A stretch of 64,000 nucleotides of DNA from Thuidium tamariscinum (taxonomy: Eukaryota; Streptophyta; Bryopsida; Hypnales; Thuidiaceae): the NCBI GenBank assembly GCA_947034885.2, contig OX344756.2, positions 11,714,098 through 11,778,097 of the forward strand, in the 5' to 3' direction. The notes under the pieces were generated by a model. It did no database searches and was not told the DNA's origin. It saw only the letters and a program-made list of their open reading frames with translations. A program made the translations under genes and the position numbers. Shown here piece by piece: positions 1 to 12,924 of the stretch. Each line of letters opens with the position of its first letter. The stretch's first letter is position 1.

Positions 1-3000
1 GGCCTCGTTTTCTCTTGGCAATGAAACTGCGCACCCTGTCATATGCAAGATAGAATACGGCTTCAGATCCTTACTGACTTTGGGCAATGTGCAAGGGTTT
101 AGGATGCGATAGAGTTAAACGATCAGTAATTATGAAACTAATAGCCACTTATTTGCAACAACCTCTCAGACAAGTATAACGTGGTCAGCATCGTACCCAC
201 TATGTTGGCATGCTCCTGAATGTACAGCTTGTTCTTTGAGAGGCCTCCACAGGCCAACAACGTATCAATCTGCCAGGAAAACAAAGACGCAATATGATCA
301 CAAAATCTTTCAAAGCAAATCTTATGTGGGCTCATTCAATTTCATCCTTCTGCAAAAGGCAACCGAGTCAATTATGGAAACAAATAGATGAGAGCACACA
401 GCGCGAATGCATATAAAATGTTTACATTTCAATCAGAAAATCTACCTTTAGACCGTGAGCATTACAATGATCCACTAAGTGTTTGGTCCCATATGCGATA
501 CTTTGCACTGTCGCCAAATATAAGAGAGCAAGATCCTCTGGGCTCGCATCCAAGGACAAACCACTTACAACCCCCCTGGCCTTTGGATCTGCCATTGGTG
601 ACCTGTACAATCCAGTAATTAGAATATCATTCATTGCTTCCCAATTTCAAGCGATTCGGAAGAGATATTGAAGAGGACAGCGCAGTTAAAGATAGTACAC
701 ACCTATTTCCGTTGAAATCAGGTAACACATGAATTTCTTTTGTCAAAGCACTCAGGAAAGGCACATTTTGCTCAGAAGCAAGGTCCTCCAGGATGCTATT
801 CAATGCATCGTAGATGGATAGCTCTGTTCCAAAACATTCCTCCCGTGTATAATGAGATGAGCATAACAACTTGATGACATACACAATAATTGTCAAGGAT
901 CATGGTGGAAGACGAGAATTACAGGCCTATAACCAATAACGACGTCGAATTACTTCTGTAAGAGTTGCATATAACAAGTGGCGACACAGAGCACTAAGCA
1001 TAACATTTGAACCAGTAAAGGAATAAAAACTCACTCTTATGAGCTGCCCGGTTAGCGAGGGCAGGAGCAGCAGGGTGGGTCTCAACAATGTGATCAAGAA
1101 GCGCTCCAGTCGCACTCTGACCTCCTTCCGTAAGCCATAACTCAGGAATCATAGCTGCAGTCATTCAGATCACCAGCAACATATAAATAAGAAGAGATTT
1201 TCTCAATAACTCTGCATAAGTCAAGGTACAAATCGCTTCATAAAATCGAAGGGATGTCCTGAAGCGGACATAATTATTGAGAATTTAAGGAAAGGAGTAT
1301 CCTCGAATAAGTGTTGCAGCTTCCTAGCATTCTCCACACGATCTTACACATAGCCGCACTGTGCCTTAAAAATGTGTTAACGACCAGCAATCAAAAACTA
1401 CCCCTAGCGAACACTAGAGTTTTCTAAGTCAAAGGGTGATCCATGAAGTACCTGACCAAAAGGGTCCCCAGACACCAGGAATGAAGTGCCTCTCATGTGA
1501 AACAGTCATGTGGCACGTCGATGTGCCGCACACTAGAACCATTCTTCGACACAATGCATCAGAATCATCACTAGCGCCTGCAACTTCCAAATGTTTCAAT
1601 TGGATATCAGTGGCCAAACAAGCCTACCCAGTGTTGAAGTGAGGCTGCGAGGTGAAGAATTAATCATGCCTCGTAGGATAACTTGAATCTATGTACGCAA
1701 ATGCAGATGCAATACGAGTGAGTACAATACTTAACCATTTCATGTTGTTATTTCAGAAATAATTCACCAGATTTAGAAGTATGTAGTTCACCTGAATTGG
1801 ATACCGCTCCTGGGCTTCTTGGGATGCTCTCAAGAGTCCCAATTCCACCAGCATGAGCATCGATTAAAGAGGTTCCAACTGGTGTTCCCTCCTTCAAACC
1901 AAGTTCCTACAAAGACACAGGACGGGTTCAGTGTGTATCATCATTCTCCAATTTTTGAACTTTCTGAAATGAACTATATTGGTTATAACAGCTTGGTTCA
2001 GAAATTCTAGGAATCAATCTCCATTCTTGTTCAAGCAGGATGCAAGGTCACAAGAACGGTGAAGTATAGAACATGATCACACAAAATGCAGAGTGGTCAT
2101 TGCCTTCATAAAATCTTACCTGAGCAGCCACGTGAGAGAGGCCGAGACCAAGTGGGTGCCCAGGAAAGGCCACATTTCTTCCTAAAAGACACACAAATTC
2201 ACGAGTCAAACCACCAGGCAAGTATCATATACCAGGATAACAATACTGATTCCTTTAGCCAGATTCACGTCGTTTCACGCTTGTATAACAAGAGATAGAG
2301 TAGCAATTGAGCTGGAGAAAAACAGAAGGCAAGGTTTTCAAGAGAAAGGAAAAGCAAGAGTAGTACCGATTGTGGCATATCCCGATTCAACAAGATCACC
2401 AAGGCCAATCTCTTGCCAGAAAAGATCGTCCCATCCAGAAGCTTTCATTGCCACCGAGTGCTCACTTGACATTTGCTCCAAATGGGCATGCCCCAAGTAC
2501 GCCCACTTGCATACCGTAGTACACAGGCTTCGTGTATCGTCGCCAGTTGCCCTGTGACAAACCGCTTGCACCATATGAGATTTTTCTTTTCTTGGTCCAT
2601 GTACTAGTGATGCACAGGAGATATTCAATACGAAGGTATTCTTAAGTATTAAATAAGGAGTTAAAAGTCATGCTCTGAAACCTGAAAGTGAGCCAATCAC
2701 TCAAATCCATCCACCGAAATGCAACAGCCCAGGATTCCTGCAAATTCTCTTTGACCCACAATAGCTGCACAGCAACAAGAAGCCAGGTCATTCAGAGTAA
2801 GACTTCGCAGAACCATTCGAATTGAATCAAAAGACGTGCTATACTACGTCGGCCGAAAGGTAAGGAATGAGAACCGAGAGCTATAGCATTCACATTGTTA
2901 AAGTAAAGTCATCATCACTCGACTACACTGTTTCTCTATAAGGAATTGAATGTGCAAAATTGTTAGAATATCTAGGCTCAATCCAATATGGTCGACATAC

Positions 3001-5179
3001 CATAAAGTCTTCACCCTTGAAATCAGAGCATCTAATTTCAATACACAGGGATCTACTGAGCGGCTCCTAAGTCTAGCGTTTACTAAGATAAGCATGAAGT
3101 CAAACATGAAGTCAGCTGCAGGTCAACCATTAAATCAAAAGAAAATGGTGATCTAGAATGTCATATCATAGACTTGCAACGTGTACCATTACAAAATGTG
3201 TGATACCTTTGGAGCCTCATGTTCCGGAGACAGGGAACCCCCTGCAAACTGTAAAACTGGAGACTTGCAGGCATTGATGCGCTCTGCCTGCTCTTCAGCT
3301 CTATGGTCCATCCATACAATTACATTACGCCTTGCATCCCCGGTCTTTGAAACTGATACAGGAGACTCGTCTGTGCCAATAGCCACTTTATGCAACTCAC
3401 GAGCAGCAATCAGTGAAAGCAAGAATAAACCCAAAATCGACAACTTTAATCTTAACAGATTTCCGAACCAGGGTCAAGAGTGATTCTTCGTCTCAAGGTT
3501 AACAAATGGAATATTCTGAAACTAATGATCTGAATATCCAGTTAGAGACGTCGTGACAACAACAACATGTTCGACTTGAATACTTGTTGAATCAAGAACA
3601 ACGCAACTCCTCATCAGAATCCACTCTCAAGTTCGTGAAGCTGGAGATCAGACGCGCTTTTCAATGTAATCTAATATCACTGGGCAATTCAGGAAGCACA
3701 GACTTACCAAGAGAGCAAGTAGCTGCAAATCCAATTCCGCAAATATCAAAATCATTGAGATGATGCTTTGCGCATACTGACTTCACCGCGGTGCAGATAG
3801 CTAGCCAGATGTCTGTAGAGGATTGTTCCACGAATTTTCCTTCCTTCCAAATCTGAATAGAGCTGCTTGCAGTTCCCACTAATTTGCCCTCTCCATCAAA
3901 CACCCCTGCAGATGCAACAATTTGTCATTAAATCAAGGCTCCTGCGGAAACCAGAATGTCACTGTGAACACACAATGCACCAGTCGAAGGGGGACACTCA
4001 TGGTTCTAGGGTTTAGGTAACCCACTCCAAACATACCCCTAACCCAAAGAAGATGCACGGCCATAGGGGTACATACTCTTAGTTAAATTCTGGCAACTGG
4101 TAATCAAGCAAGGATCGCCACAAGAATAGAAACAACTATAACACTACGGCTTGTTGACTATTCCTGCTGAGCGAGGGTACTTGAATTTCGCCCAAAATCT
4201 AATTCACAGAGAGTAGATTAACATATGTAGAGGTAAAAAGAATTCGGCCAGACGAAGAATTCAACTTCTACCAAGCCAACTAGATTCATACAATTTTTAT
4301 ACCCTGACGACGTTCCACATAATTGGAGAGCTTATCACTGATCCCAACAATGGACGGTTCGAGCTGCCAAATTTTTAGGTCAAGCACCATTCTAGCTGAT
4401 ATCTCTACCGATATAGATGAACAATTTCATCCAGGCACTCGAAATAATCCGACGGCCATCACAGTTCACAACTCCAAATCTCACAACGACCAAACTTCCT
4501 ATCACCGCAAAGAAAACTCTCTGTTGCACTGCGACAGAGAATCTCACAAACCACAAGCTAGAAGCTACACTACATCTCACCAAAACTAGTCCCATTCGTA
4601 GTACTCCTTCAATCCATCTCCCTTCCAATTTAACAAAAATCCAGAACAGCCATATCCATCCCTCTCTCTAGGATATAAAACTCCTATCAAACCTGACCAA
4701 ATGCAAAATCAATCAATCTCCAAACCTAAGTCACCGAACCTGCAAAAATTCCCCCAAAAATCATAAAACAATCCTAGAAAATCTCGCGAATCCAGCATTA
4801 CAATGCGTCGACAAAGAATCTCACAACGCACACACAAGTTATCAGCTCCACTAAATTGCACCAAAAGTACTCCCCCATTCACAGAGATTCTCCAATCAAG
4901 CTTCCCCCTAGAACTAAACCGCAATCACAACACCAGCATTCCACCTCTCTCTGCTCCAAATCAAACCCCGAACAAACTGAAATCGGGCGCCAAAACTCCA
5001 AAACTCCAAAAAAATTTAGAAAACTTGAGCTTACCAGCTCGGGCGCTTCCAGTGCCAACGTCGATGCCAAGGAAGAGCTGTCGTCCTTCTCCAAAAGAGT
5101 GCGACTTGCTGTGGACGAACTTGTTGCTCTTCGTCCCCATCGTCGTGGGACTCCGCAGAAATGGCGACGATTCCATCAT
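1..5179 (-). CDS. FGGY-family carbohydrate kinase (D-ribulose kinase type), 3' end beyond window
   Basis: ATP-dependent sugar kinase of the FGGY family. The plant/yeast YDR109C/FGGY branch phosphorylates D-ribulose in the cytosol (family knowledge). Exons read on the minus strand: 5179-5035, 3905-3708, 3370-3207, 2764-2682, 2551-2367, 2181-2120, 1906-1792, 1577-1452, 1154-1035, 823-703, 602-446, 269-197, and 35 to the window edge; all phases agree. The N-terminal phosphate-binding motif LFLGIDVGTGSARAG is in exon 1. Later come SGDARRN-like KTGDARRNVIVWMDHRA, RATGDDTRSLCTTVCKW, VCGTSTCHM, GVWGPFWSA, LTEGGQSATGALLDHIVETH, and the C-terminal nucleotide-binding LLACGGLSKN followed by CAVSLPREN. 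The start is the ATG at 5179; the frame stays open to 5212 but only through a TTG. Intron 1 (about 1.1 kb) is the longest. The gene looks intact as far as it is seen. Confidence 0.93.
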
Positions 5180-5490
5180 GGCGGCAAGCTGGGCAGCGAT
5201 CGGGCGATGCAAGATTTCAGGAAACAGAATATTCTAGTGAATGCGGTTGAGAGGAGGAAGAATTTGGCATTCGAAGTCTAGATTAGTGCGAGACATGAAG
5301 AGCTTCGGTCGCGGCAATGGTGGCAATGGCGGAACGGGGAAGACGCCATGGCCAGCACTTGGGAGAGCTGGAAGCCCGGACTGCCAATTTTGGGGGGGCT
5401 CCGTGTTGAAGCGCGGGGCACGCCCTCGGGAATGCATCCATGAAATGAAAAATAACTAGATTCATCCATATGTGTATACATTCATCCGTT
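5180..5490. other. 5' flank of the FGGY kinase gene
   Basis: Moderate-GC DNA upstream of the kinase ATG, presumably promoter and 5' UTR. ORFs here are short and overlap each other on both strands, so none is called. The composition falls sharply to AT-rich at about 5490. Confidence 0.5.
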
Positions 5491-5960
5491 ACCCCCTAAT
5501 CCATAAATGCTTCACTATGCCCAAGGTTCAAATTTTGGTGTTCATAATACTTTGAAGTTAAACGAAATCTTACGAAGTTACTCTTTTTAATGGTTTTTAT
5601 TTTTGAAGATAATGTTTTTTTTATTAAAGATTTTGTAATGGTTTTTATTGTTTATTGCGAATTTTGATTTTTTGATGTTGAAGGCTCCTAGAAATGTTGA
5701 GGGTTCTTAAAAAACCACATTGAAAATTCAATTAAAAAACGTACTAGTAGATTTTCAAAAGCCATAAATTCATTGGGATTATGAATATTATGTTATTTAA
5801 CCTCATTCTTTTGGTGATCAATTTGACAAGTAGATTTGACAAGTGAAAAGACGATTGATAGACTTCAAATCACTTTTTTATATTTAAAATCCTTATGATC
5901 AAATATTATGATTTTTCAATCAATAAGTGATATTATTGTGTTACTTTTTTTTTTCCATAT
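5491..5960. repeat. Left end of a dispersed AT-rich repeat shared with 51964-52440
   Basis: The segment opens with TTACCCCCTAATCCATAAATG and runs in parallel with the one opening TTAACCCCTAAATGTGC at 51964. Shared landmarks in the same order are ATTTTGGTGTT, ACTTTGAAGTT, ATTAAAGATTTTGT, TTTTGATTTTTTGRTG and a CACATTG(G/A)AAATTCA block, then AGATTTGAC. The two are diverged, so they are old copies. The TTAA/CCCC start resembles the TTAA elements at 43.26 and 44.56 kb. I cannot fix the right end. Confidence 0.55.
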
Positions 5961-6447
5961 AATATCTAACATATTTTGATTGAATTTATATGGTAACAAT
6001 TTTTAAAAATTGATATTTAAAACTTATCTAAATGTTGACTTTTTGTTCAATTTGAAGAAAATTCTCCAAATTAAAGCTATAAAAAAGTTCTATGTATAGA
6101 GGGATAAAGTACTTGACTTATTAAAGATAGTAACATTCATTTTGAAAAATTATTTTAAATGATTGAATATACTTTAAAATATTGACATTGTGGTATTTAT
6201 TCATGCAAATTACAACAAACCATTGTGGTCAACATTAGCAATTTGCCTTCATACTATTGTTGAATTTTTCTTAAAACCCATATAAAGATAAGTGTGAGAA
6301 ACAGTAAAAGCAATTGAAATTTTTTTTGACAAAGTGTGAATTTGATATAAATTTTTGAAGTATTTTACCCATCATGAACTCAAAAAATCTTTAGATTGCC
6401 TATCAAAACCAACCAAAATTATATCCATGATGCTCATCTTAGGGCCA

Positions 6448-7335
6448 CTTTATACTATGGTGGAGAAGGGTATTGGTCAATTTAAATTTTTTTGCAAAGA
6501 CACAGTTATTTGAGGCAATTGGTGGGATCTTAGAAAAGATGAAAAGACAATAAAATGTCATAATTAAAAAGCATTAGAAGGGATCTGAGGGCAAGAAAAG
6601 CATGATTCAAAGATGTTCCCCAACCTATTCTTTGTATTGTTGATTAGCCATATTGGTTAAATTTTTTTTATTTAAATATATATATATATATATAATTTTT
6701 ATTTGATAATTATAAAAAATATTAAGAAATCTAAAATTGAATTAAAAAATTCCAAAAATAATATTTAAAAAATAATTAAAAAATAATTTTTAACGTGGCA
6801 TTCTCTCATACCACATCAGACTACTGATGTAGCATGTTCCCAATACGTTCCTACATTTGGTAACTCAAAATAATTTATGGGCTTCCAATGCCCTCAAATC
6901 TCTTTTAATGTCTTAGTATGAACACCAAGCGGAGAAGTCTTTTTAGAGACAAATTCACAAATTGAAATGCACTTGACAACTTCACCAAAAGAAAAATTTT
7001 GCAATGTGCAAGAAGAAGAGGCAAAGAATCAACTAATGCTACTTAAAAGAAAAGAAAAGACAATATATGAGGTTAGAATTTTTGAAAGGTTAGTTTTCCT
7101 TGTTTGTGGAGTTGAGGCCTTCCAAGAAACTAAACCGAGCTAGACAATTCCCTTTAGAAAAGTATTGTCACATAGGTAGCTATGTCATTTTTTTGTCCAC
7201 ACTTGAAGTTCTCTACTTGACAAGTTTTGAATTGAATATAAACCCAATCCAAAGAAGAATGAATTTCCTCTAATTATATTGCTCCATTTTTCTATAATCC
7301 TTAACTAATGCACTTCTCTCCACCATAGTATAAAG
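6448..7335. mobile_element. Non-autonomous DNA transposon with about 20-bp terminal inverted repeats
   Basis: CTTTATACTATGGTGGAGA at 6448 recurs inverted at 7317-7335 (TCTCCACCATAGTATAAAG). The similarity continues more loosely inward and outward. The 888-bp interval has no ORF, so it would be non-autonomous. I could not define a target-site duplication, so the superfamily is open. Confidence 0.6.
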
Positions 7336-7575
7336 CTATCTTTACTCACCTAAAACAATTATAATATTATCTAATATAGAAAGCCTAAAAATTTCACTTC
7401 CTACAATGAATTTACACTAGAAAGCTAGAATTTCCTAATAAAATCATTAATCACTCAATTATTATTAGCTAAGACACTTATTGTTACCCAAATCTCATGT
7501 ATTACAAAACCTCATAATGGTATCATTTCCTAAATCCACTATGAGGTCTTTGATCCCAATAGTTTCCCTAAAAGA

Positions 7576-7697
7576 AAATTGTGTTTTTTGTGACTCATTT
7601 TTGTGATGTTCAGTTGTTTTTTTGTCACACTTGATACTATTTTTAAAATAAAAACAAGTGAACATCACAAAAAATGTGTGATTAAAAACACAAATTT
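7576..7697. mobile_element. Compact foldback (MITE-like) element
   Basis: Nearly the whole interval is one imperfect palindrome. The left arm contains TTTGTGATGTTCAGTTGTTTT and the right arm AAAACAAGTGAACATCAC; the outer ends pair as AAATTGTGTTTTT with AAAAACACAAATTT. The loop is a short AT run near 7637. A transcript would fold into a long hairpin. Confidence 0.6.
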
Positions 7698-8916
7698 CTT
7701 CTAGTGTTGTTCTACCTTAAAGCATTTATTTCTTCTTTTCATTGATATATTACATGTTATCTTTAAGCTTCATCAATGAATACTAATCCAATGCAATTTA
7801 CTTTTCACAACATTCATCATCTATTGATTGCATAGTTGAGTATTTAGAGATTAAATCAATTATTATTTATTGCTATGTAATTATCATTATTGTAAATCTA
7901 TTATTTGAGAGGAATTTAACAATTTCATCCATTTTTTATCTTAATTTTTATTAGTGGTAGAGTAGCTAGTACAAAAAAATAATAATATTCTTATAAAAAA
8001 TATGTTGTAAGAAATTTGGTTGAGTGTGAACACTCTAGTGTTAGAAAATGAAAAAGTATTTTTTATTTCATATAAATTCTACTTTAGTAACCAAAATTTT
8101 AGCAATCAGTTTAATTTTTAAAGTGATGAAGGATATCAATGAGTATGTACATTGTAATCAATAATATTTTTCCATCCAAATTTGTGTACATTCATTTTCA
8201 TATGTGGTATCATCCTACTTTTAAAAAATTATATGAGTAGAAAAAATTCCATCCATTTAAATTAAAGAATAGTTTGCAAAATATTCCAAATGTGCAATTA
8301 CAAACCAATACATCTTAGTTCTTCTTGTACATCAATTTTTGACAATTCTAAATGTAAAAATATGATAATATTCAAATACAATTTATTTTGGTTATTTGAT
8401 GGAATTAAAAATATCAACCATTTGATGGATTGTAATTGTTTGATTTTAGAAATTGTTGCCAAAACAAAAAAAATCACCCTTGAAGTTTTGATATTATTAG
8501 AGTAAGTGTACATAATATGTAATATCACCTTTCACTTGAACCTTCTTTCAATTTGTATTTCAAATTGTAATTGAATTTTAGTGCAACTTCAAAAAAAAAA
8601 AAATGACATCAAAGCATGACTTGTATACTATCAAAATTATCCTCTCTTTAAATGAAGATTTGGTCCTACCTTTACAATTCAAAAAGGAGAAAAAAATAGA
8701 CAACACAATGTGATTAGACAACTCAAGGTTGTGATTTAAGAACAAAAACCTCAAATTTGAGAAATGATACACTTTGTTTTTTGACACTATGAAAACTTGT
8801 AGTTATTAGTACAATGTGCCAAAAACACATACTAAGACAAAAAGATTATAAAATCTTTTTTTTAAAAGATTAAACAAAATCTTTGATAATTCAATAAAAT
8901 CACTAGAAGAATAGTA

Positions 8917-9063
8917 TGTTGTAATAAACAAAACAATGTTGTATCACTTCTGTTGACTTCACTATTGAAAATGCAGAAATTAGTATTTGAAATACAATTT
9001 TTTGCATTTTTAACAATGAAGTGAACAAAAGCAACCAAACATTGTTTTCTTTACTACAATGTC
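8917..9063. mobile_element. Compact foldback (MITE-like) element
   Basis: Imperfect palindrome. The left arm has ATGTTGTAATAAAC, AAAACAATGTTG, GACTTCACTATTGAAAATGC; the right arm has GCATTTTTAACAATGAAGTG, AACATTGTTTTC, TTACTACAATGT in inverted order. Arms are about 65-70 bp with almost no loop (turn near 8990). Its sequence is unlike the 7576 foldback, so it is a different family. Confidence 0.6.
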
Positions 9064-10034
9064 CTTTTTTTCAAATGAATAAACTATGTTGAAATATACA
9101 TTTTCACAAATTTAAATGCAAATACCTTAGTAGTTGCAAAAACTAGGATCCTAAAGTTTAATTTTGTCACGTGAACAAATTCACAACCCTCCCACCCAAC
9201 ATTGAAGTAGCAACTAAGGTAGAGGTACCTCTAGTTGATCATTTAAGGAGTTTTTAGGGCAATATAAGGCAAGTGAAATTTTTTCCAAGTAAGAAGATAG
9301 GAAATATGGAGACTGTAAATTTTTCAGAATTTTATTCCCAAGATTGAAATTCCTATGATTTTTGGAAGTTGGAAAGTTGTCCGAACTAATAGCCATTGTC
9401 TAAACTCTTCCAATTCCAATTATAGACTAAGTACTTTCCCACTTACTACTTCTACTTTCTTACTCACTTTTTTGAGACATGTGTCATGATCTTATTGGGC
9501 CCAACCTTAAAATGGAAGAAAAACACATTCCAAACTTTGGTGTAGCCTTGGTTTGAAAGTAGTTGCATTTGACTAAAGGTTGGATATGAGTTTTTGGTTG
9601 GGAATGGGTATCTCTACCTTACAAATTGATGGATCTAAATTTATCTAAAATCACTATAAAATTCAAAATTTTACTTTTCACTTACTCAAAAGCTTGGTTG
9701 ACAATTGATTTTCTCAAACTTCTAATTGTATGCCAACATTATGGGATAGGTTCAAAAATACAATGATTTCTTTTTCCTTTGTGGATTTTGCTACCTTCCT
9801 TATTGACAATATTTAAATGACTTTTTCCAAACATTTCTAATTTATTTTCCACATGTTACAATTAGTTAGATTTCCCTTAAAAAAAAGCACATTGTCAAAG
9901 CAAAAATTTTAAAATTCTGACAATTTAATAATATCCGTCCTATTCATGGAGGAAAAAAAAGACCAGAGTTAAGTAGTTAACCCCCTCTATCCCCTGATCA
10001 CGTATCATCCACACCATTGAACTCGACGGTCGGG

Positions 10035-11342
10035 ATGCCACGAACCTCAGATTTGGTCCCCGTGGTTCCCAGCTGTTGCCTCAGGAATTCGCAAGCAATG
10101 GCGCTCGCTGCGCACACTCCCACTCTTTGGACCACTGTCACGCTGCAGGAATCAAGAGCTCGTGGCATTACCCTTCACGAATCAATTCCGCAAGTGCAGA
10201 GCTTCGCATCAAGCCAGGTATCACGAAATTTGGTTCACAATCCGCTTAGTTCCAATGCTAATTCAGTTAGTTCTGTTGCCAATTCTTCGGGAGCTCGGTT
10301 CCGCACTTCGATTTGGTCGAGAGGGAGCTACAGAATTCGGAATTCGCGTAGCGCAGGGGCGTATGAAGTTCGTGCGGAGGTGGAGACTGATCCCAAGCTT
10401 GGCGTCTCCGTGTACAAGCCGGCTTCTTACGAGGCCCTAATTTCGGACGCTGCCAAAGCGCTCAGCTATGGCCTGGACGACAATTTGAAGCGTCTCGAAA
10501 TTGACTTCCCTCCGTTGCCGAGCGCGGTCTCTGGTTACAAAGGCGCATCAGACGAATTCATCAGCGCCAACATACAGTTGGCGCTCGCACTCGCCCGCAA
10601 AGTTTTTGAGCAACGGGGCATTTCTTGCCGGCTCGTCTTTCCCGACAAGCCGGAGAGACGAAAGGCCTTGCGGATGTTCGGCTCCGCCATTCAGATGACA
10701 GGCAATGTGTCCGTAGGATGCCTGGATGACGTTCCAGGGGGGGCGGGCAAGTCATTCTGGGGAGGTGTCCGGGGCGCTTTGGATTTCGACTTTGGGGAGG
10801 ATGTGGAAGGGAAGTATGAATCCTCTGATGCACCAGGGTTTTGCATAGTGTTGAATTGCAGCACGGCGGAGCTTCCAGCTGTGGAGGAGTACGTGAATTA
10901 TTTTTGTAAAGAGACTCCGGTTGTGCTTTTTAATCTGGAGACGGACACTCTTCGTGCTGATCTGGGTTTGTTTGGATTCCCGCCCAAAGAATTGCACTAC
11001 CGGTTCTTGGCGCAGTTCCTGCCAGTTTTCTATGTTCGAACGCGAGATTACTCGAAGAGTGTCAATGTGGCACCCTTTATTTTGAATTACAGTGGAGCGT
11101 TGTTCCGAATGTATCCTGGTCCATGGCAGGTGATGCTGAAACAGACAGATGGATCTTATGCTTGCGTCGCAGAGTCGCAAGAGAGGTTTACTTTAGGGCA
11201 AACCAAGGAGGAACTCCTGATTTCATTAGGGTTACAGGAAGTAGCGGGGAGCACCATGGAGTTTCTGCGTAGAGGTTATAAGACAGCGACGTGGTGGGAA
11301 GAAGATACCAAACTCGAAGAAGCTTCAGCGTGGAGGTCGTAA
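10035..11342 (+). CDS. LPA3: LPA3-like plastid protein (DUF1995), photosystem II assembly
   Basis: Closely resembles Arabidopsis LOW PSII ACCUMULATION 3, a stromal factor that helps assemble photosystem II around CP43 (family knowledge). The first 100 or so residues are Ser/Ala/Arg-rich, as in a chloroplast transit peptide. The DUF1995 region follows with [125 protein letters not shown] and [12 protein letters not shown] near the end. It is one uninterrupted reading frame. The first in-frame ATG is 10035; a second at 10098 (MALAAHTP) is an equally good start, and the frame upstream of 10035 opens only with TTG. The length (435 or 414 aa) suits the family. GC content is far higher than in the flanking islands. 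Confidence 0.93.
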   Translation: MPRTSDLVPVVPSCCLRNSQAMALAAHTPTLWTTVTLQESRARGITLHESIPQVQSFASSQVSRNLVHNPLSSNANSVSSVANSSGARFRTSIWSRGSYRIRNSRSAGAYEVRAEVETDPKLGVSVYKPASYEALISDAAKALSYGLDDNLKRLEIDFPPLPSAVSGYKGASDEFISANIQLALALARKVFEQRGISCRLVFPDKPERRKALRMFGSAIQMTGNVSVGCLDDVPGGAGKSFWGGVRGALDFDFGEDVEGKYESSDAPGFCIVLNCSTAELPAVEEYVNYFCKETPVVLFNLETDTLRADLGLFGFPPKELHYRFLAQFLPVFYVRTRDYSKSVNVAPFILNYSGALFRMYPGPWQVMLKQTDGSYACVAESQERFTLGQTKEELLISLGLQEVAGSTMEFLRRGYKTATWWEEDTKLEEASAWRS

Positions 11343-12547
11343 CATCTCTTTTCCCTCCTGGCTTGTCTACATTGTATCACTAGAACTGATGTTCTAGTCC
11401 TGGATTTAGAGTGCAGATTTTCACTTGCGTGCATGGAGTCAGGACTAACTAGCTGTGAAAGCCAAAGAAGGCTGGGCGGGGGCGGACTAACTAGCTACTC
11501 CCTATTTCTGCTCAGTCAAAGTAAAATGTGCAGTAAGCTCCTGAAGTACACAAATCCAGTCTAGCTAAGAATGTTCTGGATTCACTACAGAATGATCCTG
11601 TGAAGACAACAATCTCAAAAGGAGAGATTCTTGGGGTTTACAGGGAATGTGCAATTACAAAATTGGCAATTAGAGAGCCTGGTTGAATGCACTGTCCAGA
11701 AAATGAGTCTGAACTAATTCACCAATTCAACATTAGCTTTGCCTTTCGGAAGCTGCAGAAGTGTTGTCTACATTGGGTTCCATGTTGAACATGCACTAAT
11801 TTACCTTGAGCTTCGTCAATCAGGGAGTCTATTCACTGTACTCATGGATTGACCCCACGAATTGATGTCTCTTTCAAGCAGAGGTTATTTTTTGAAAGAT
11901 ATGTAACTAGAAGCAGGACCTCGTCACTGCTTTCACAACAACTCTGCACTCGCAGATTTGTTGATTGAGTGGAAGCTTAGCGTGAACCCAAGTGAGCTCT
12001 TGTGTTGAAACTGATACAATAATCTAGTTTTTCTTCGGTACTCTCTTCCAGCGTGCCAGCTGCGGCACTTGGTCACAGATTTGCATTTAAAACACTGCAG
12101 ACCATGAACAAAATATATAAACTTTGAAAGCTAGGAAAAAAATTCTAAACGGAGTTTGTTCCTTCATGGATTGTGATTTCGCAATTGTAGCCACGACTTT
12201 GGTTATAGGTTTATAGGTTTGAACTTTATGAAATGCTTCTCCTTGTTTGCTCAATGTCCAAATTGTCACTCTTTCAAGCCTTCTCGTTTGGTGTACTTCC
12301 ATCACCTCTTTTTTTTGCATGTTTGACATCTTCATTGCCAATTTTTTTATGAAAATCTTGTGCTTTGAATTTGCCTTTGACATTCTTATGATGTTTTAGA
12401 GAGTGCACATTTTGGAGTCCCTTGAATTGTTTGAAAGATTCAACATCTAAAGTTGGAGTTAGGTTGGAATTTAAGAGAAAGTTAGAACCCAATACCTCAT
12501 CGCCCCCTCTAATGCTTTGAAACCATACACCATCTATGACTTAATAA
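11343..12547. other. 3' flank of the LPA3-like gene
   Basis: Moderate-GC DNA up to about 12.1 kb, probably 3' UTR and spacer, then AT-richer sequence. Overlapping short ORFs at 12087-12492 on the minus strand match nothing I know and look random. Nothing else supportable is seen. Confidence 0.5.
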
Positions 12548-12910
12548 GGGTAGTCACGGCTCTTCCTCCGAGCCGAACTTTGCCACCGTTTTTCATCGTG
12601 GCAGTGTAGGGTTGGCTCTTGCGAGCCGGCATGCGACGGAATATTCTTCGACGGCGAAGACTTCATCACGTCGCTTATTCTACTCCGGAGGTGAATAAGC
12701 GGTGTGAAGAACCGTTAGCGAGCGAAGTTGTTACCGGAAGCTGTCGATCGCACCGTCGGAGTTGCCGATCTTGCACGATTCCGATTCTACACGCTCACCG
12801 CACTCGAAAGGTGTGTCACAGCTCCTTTACGATTCATGACTCCTGATTGGACCCTGTTTTCTATCATTCTTCTGCGAAATCTAGGTGCTCGAAGGAACTG
12901 TGACTACCCC
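12548..12910. mobile_element. MITE with TAA duplication (PIF/Harbinger-like)
   Basis: Left end GGGTAGTCACGGCTCTTCC pairs with right end GGAACTGTGACTACCCC. The element is flanked by TAA at 12545-12547 and TAA at 12911-12913. A 3-bp TWA duplication and ends opening with GG are typical of PIF/Harbinger and Tourist MITEs. The GC-rich interior (363 bp in total) contains further inverted pairs, such as GCCAC/GTGGC near 12580-12602 and CTTATTC/GAATAAG near 12677-12700. There is no coding capacity. A related end occurs at 62011. Confidence 0.72.
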
Positions 12911-12924
12911 TAATGTTGTGGTGA

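Larger units (their letters stand above)
5491..9976. other. AT-rich intergenic island, no gene seen
   Basis: About 4.5 kb of strongly AT-rich DNA with stops in every frame and no protein of a known family. It holds a repeat sharing its left end with the 51.96-kb repeat, one element of about 0.9 kb with terminal inverted repeats, two compact foldback elements, a (TA)n run at about 6673-6693 and homopolymer runs. It most likely grew by insertion of non-autonomous DNA transposons. Confidence 0.6.

Noticed and set aside
4392-5094. Several overlapping ORFs in the first intron of the FGGY kinase
   Set aside because: They overlap on both strands, lack motifs, and lie between a phase-consistent donor (5034) and acceptor (3906).
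12087-12492. Overlapping minus-strand ORFs near the MITE
   Set aside because: No recognisable motif, and two frames overlap with similar length, as expected of random AT-rich DNA.
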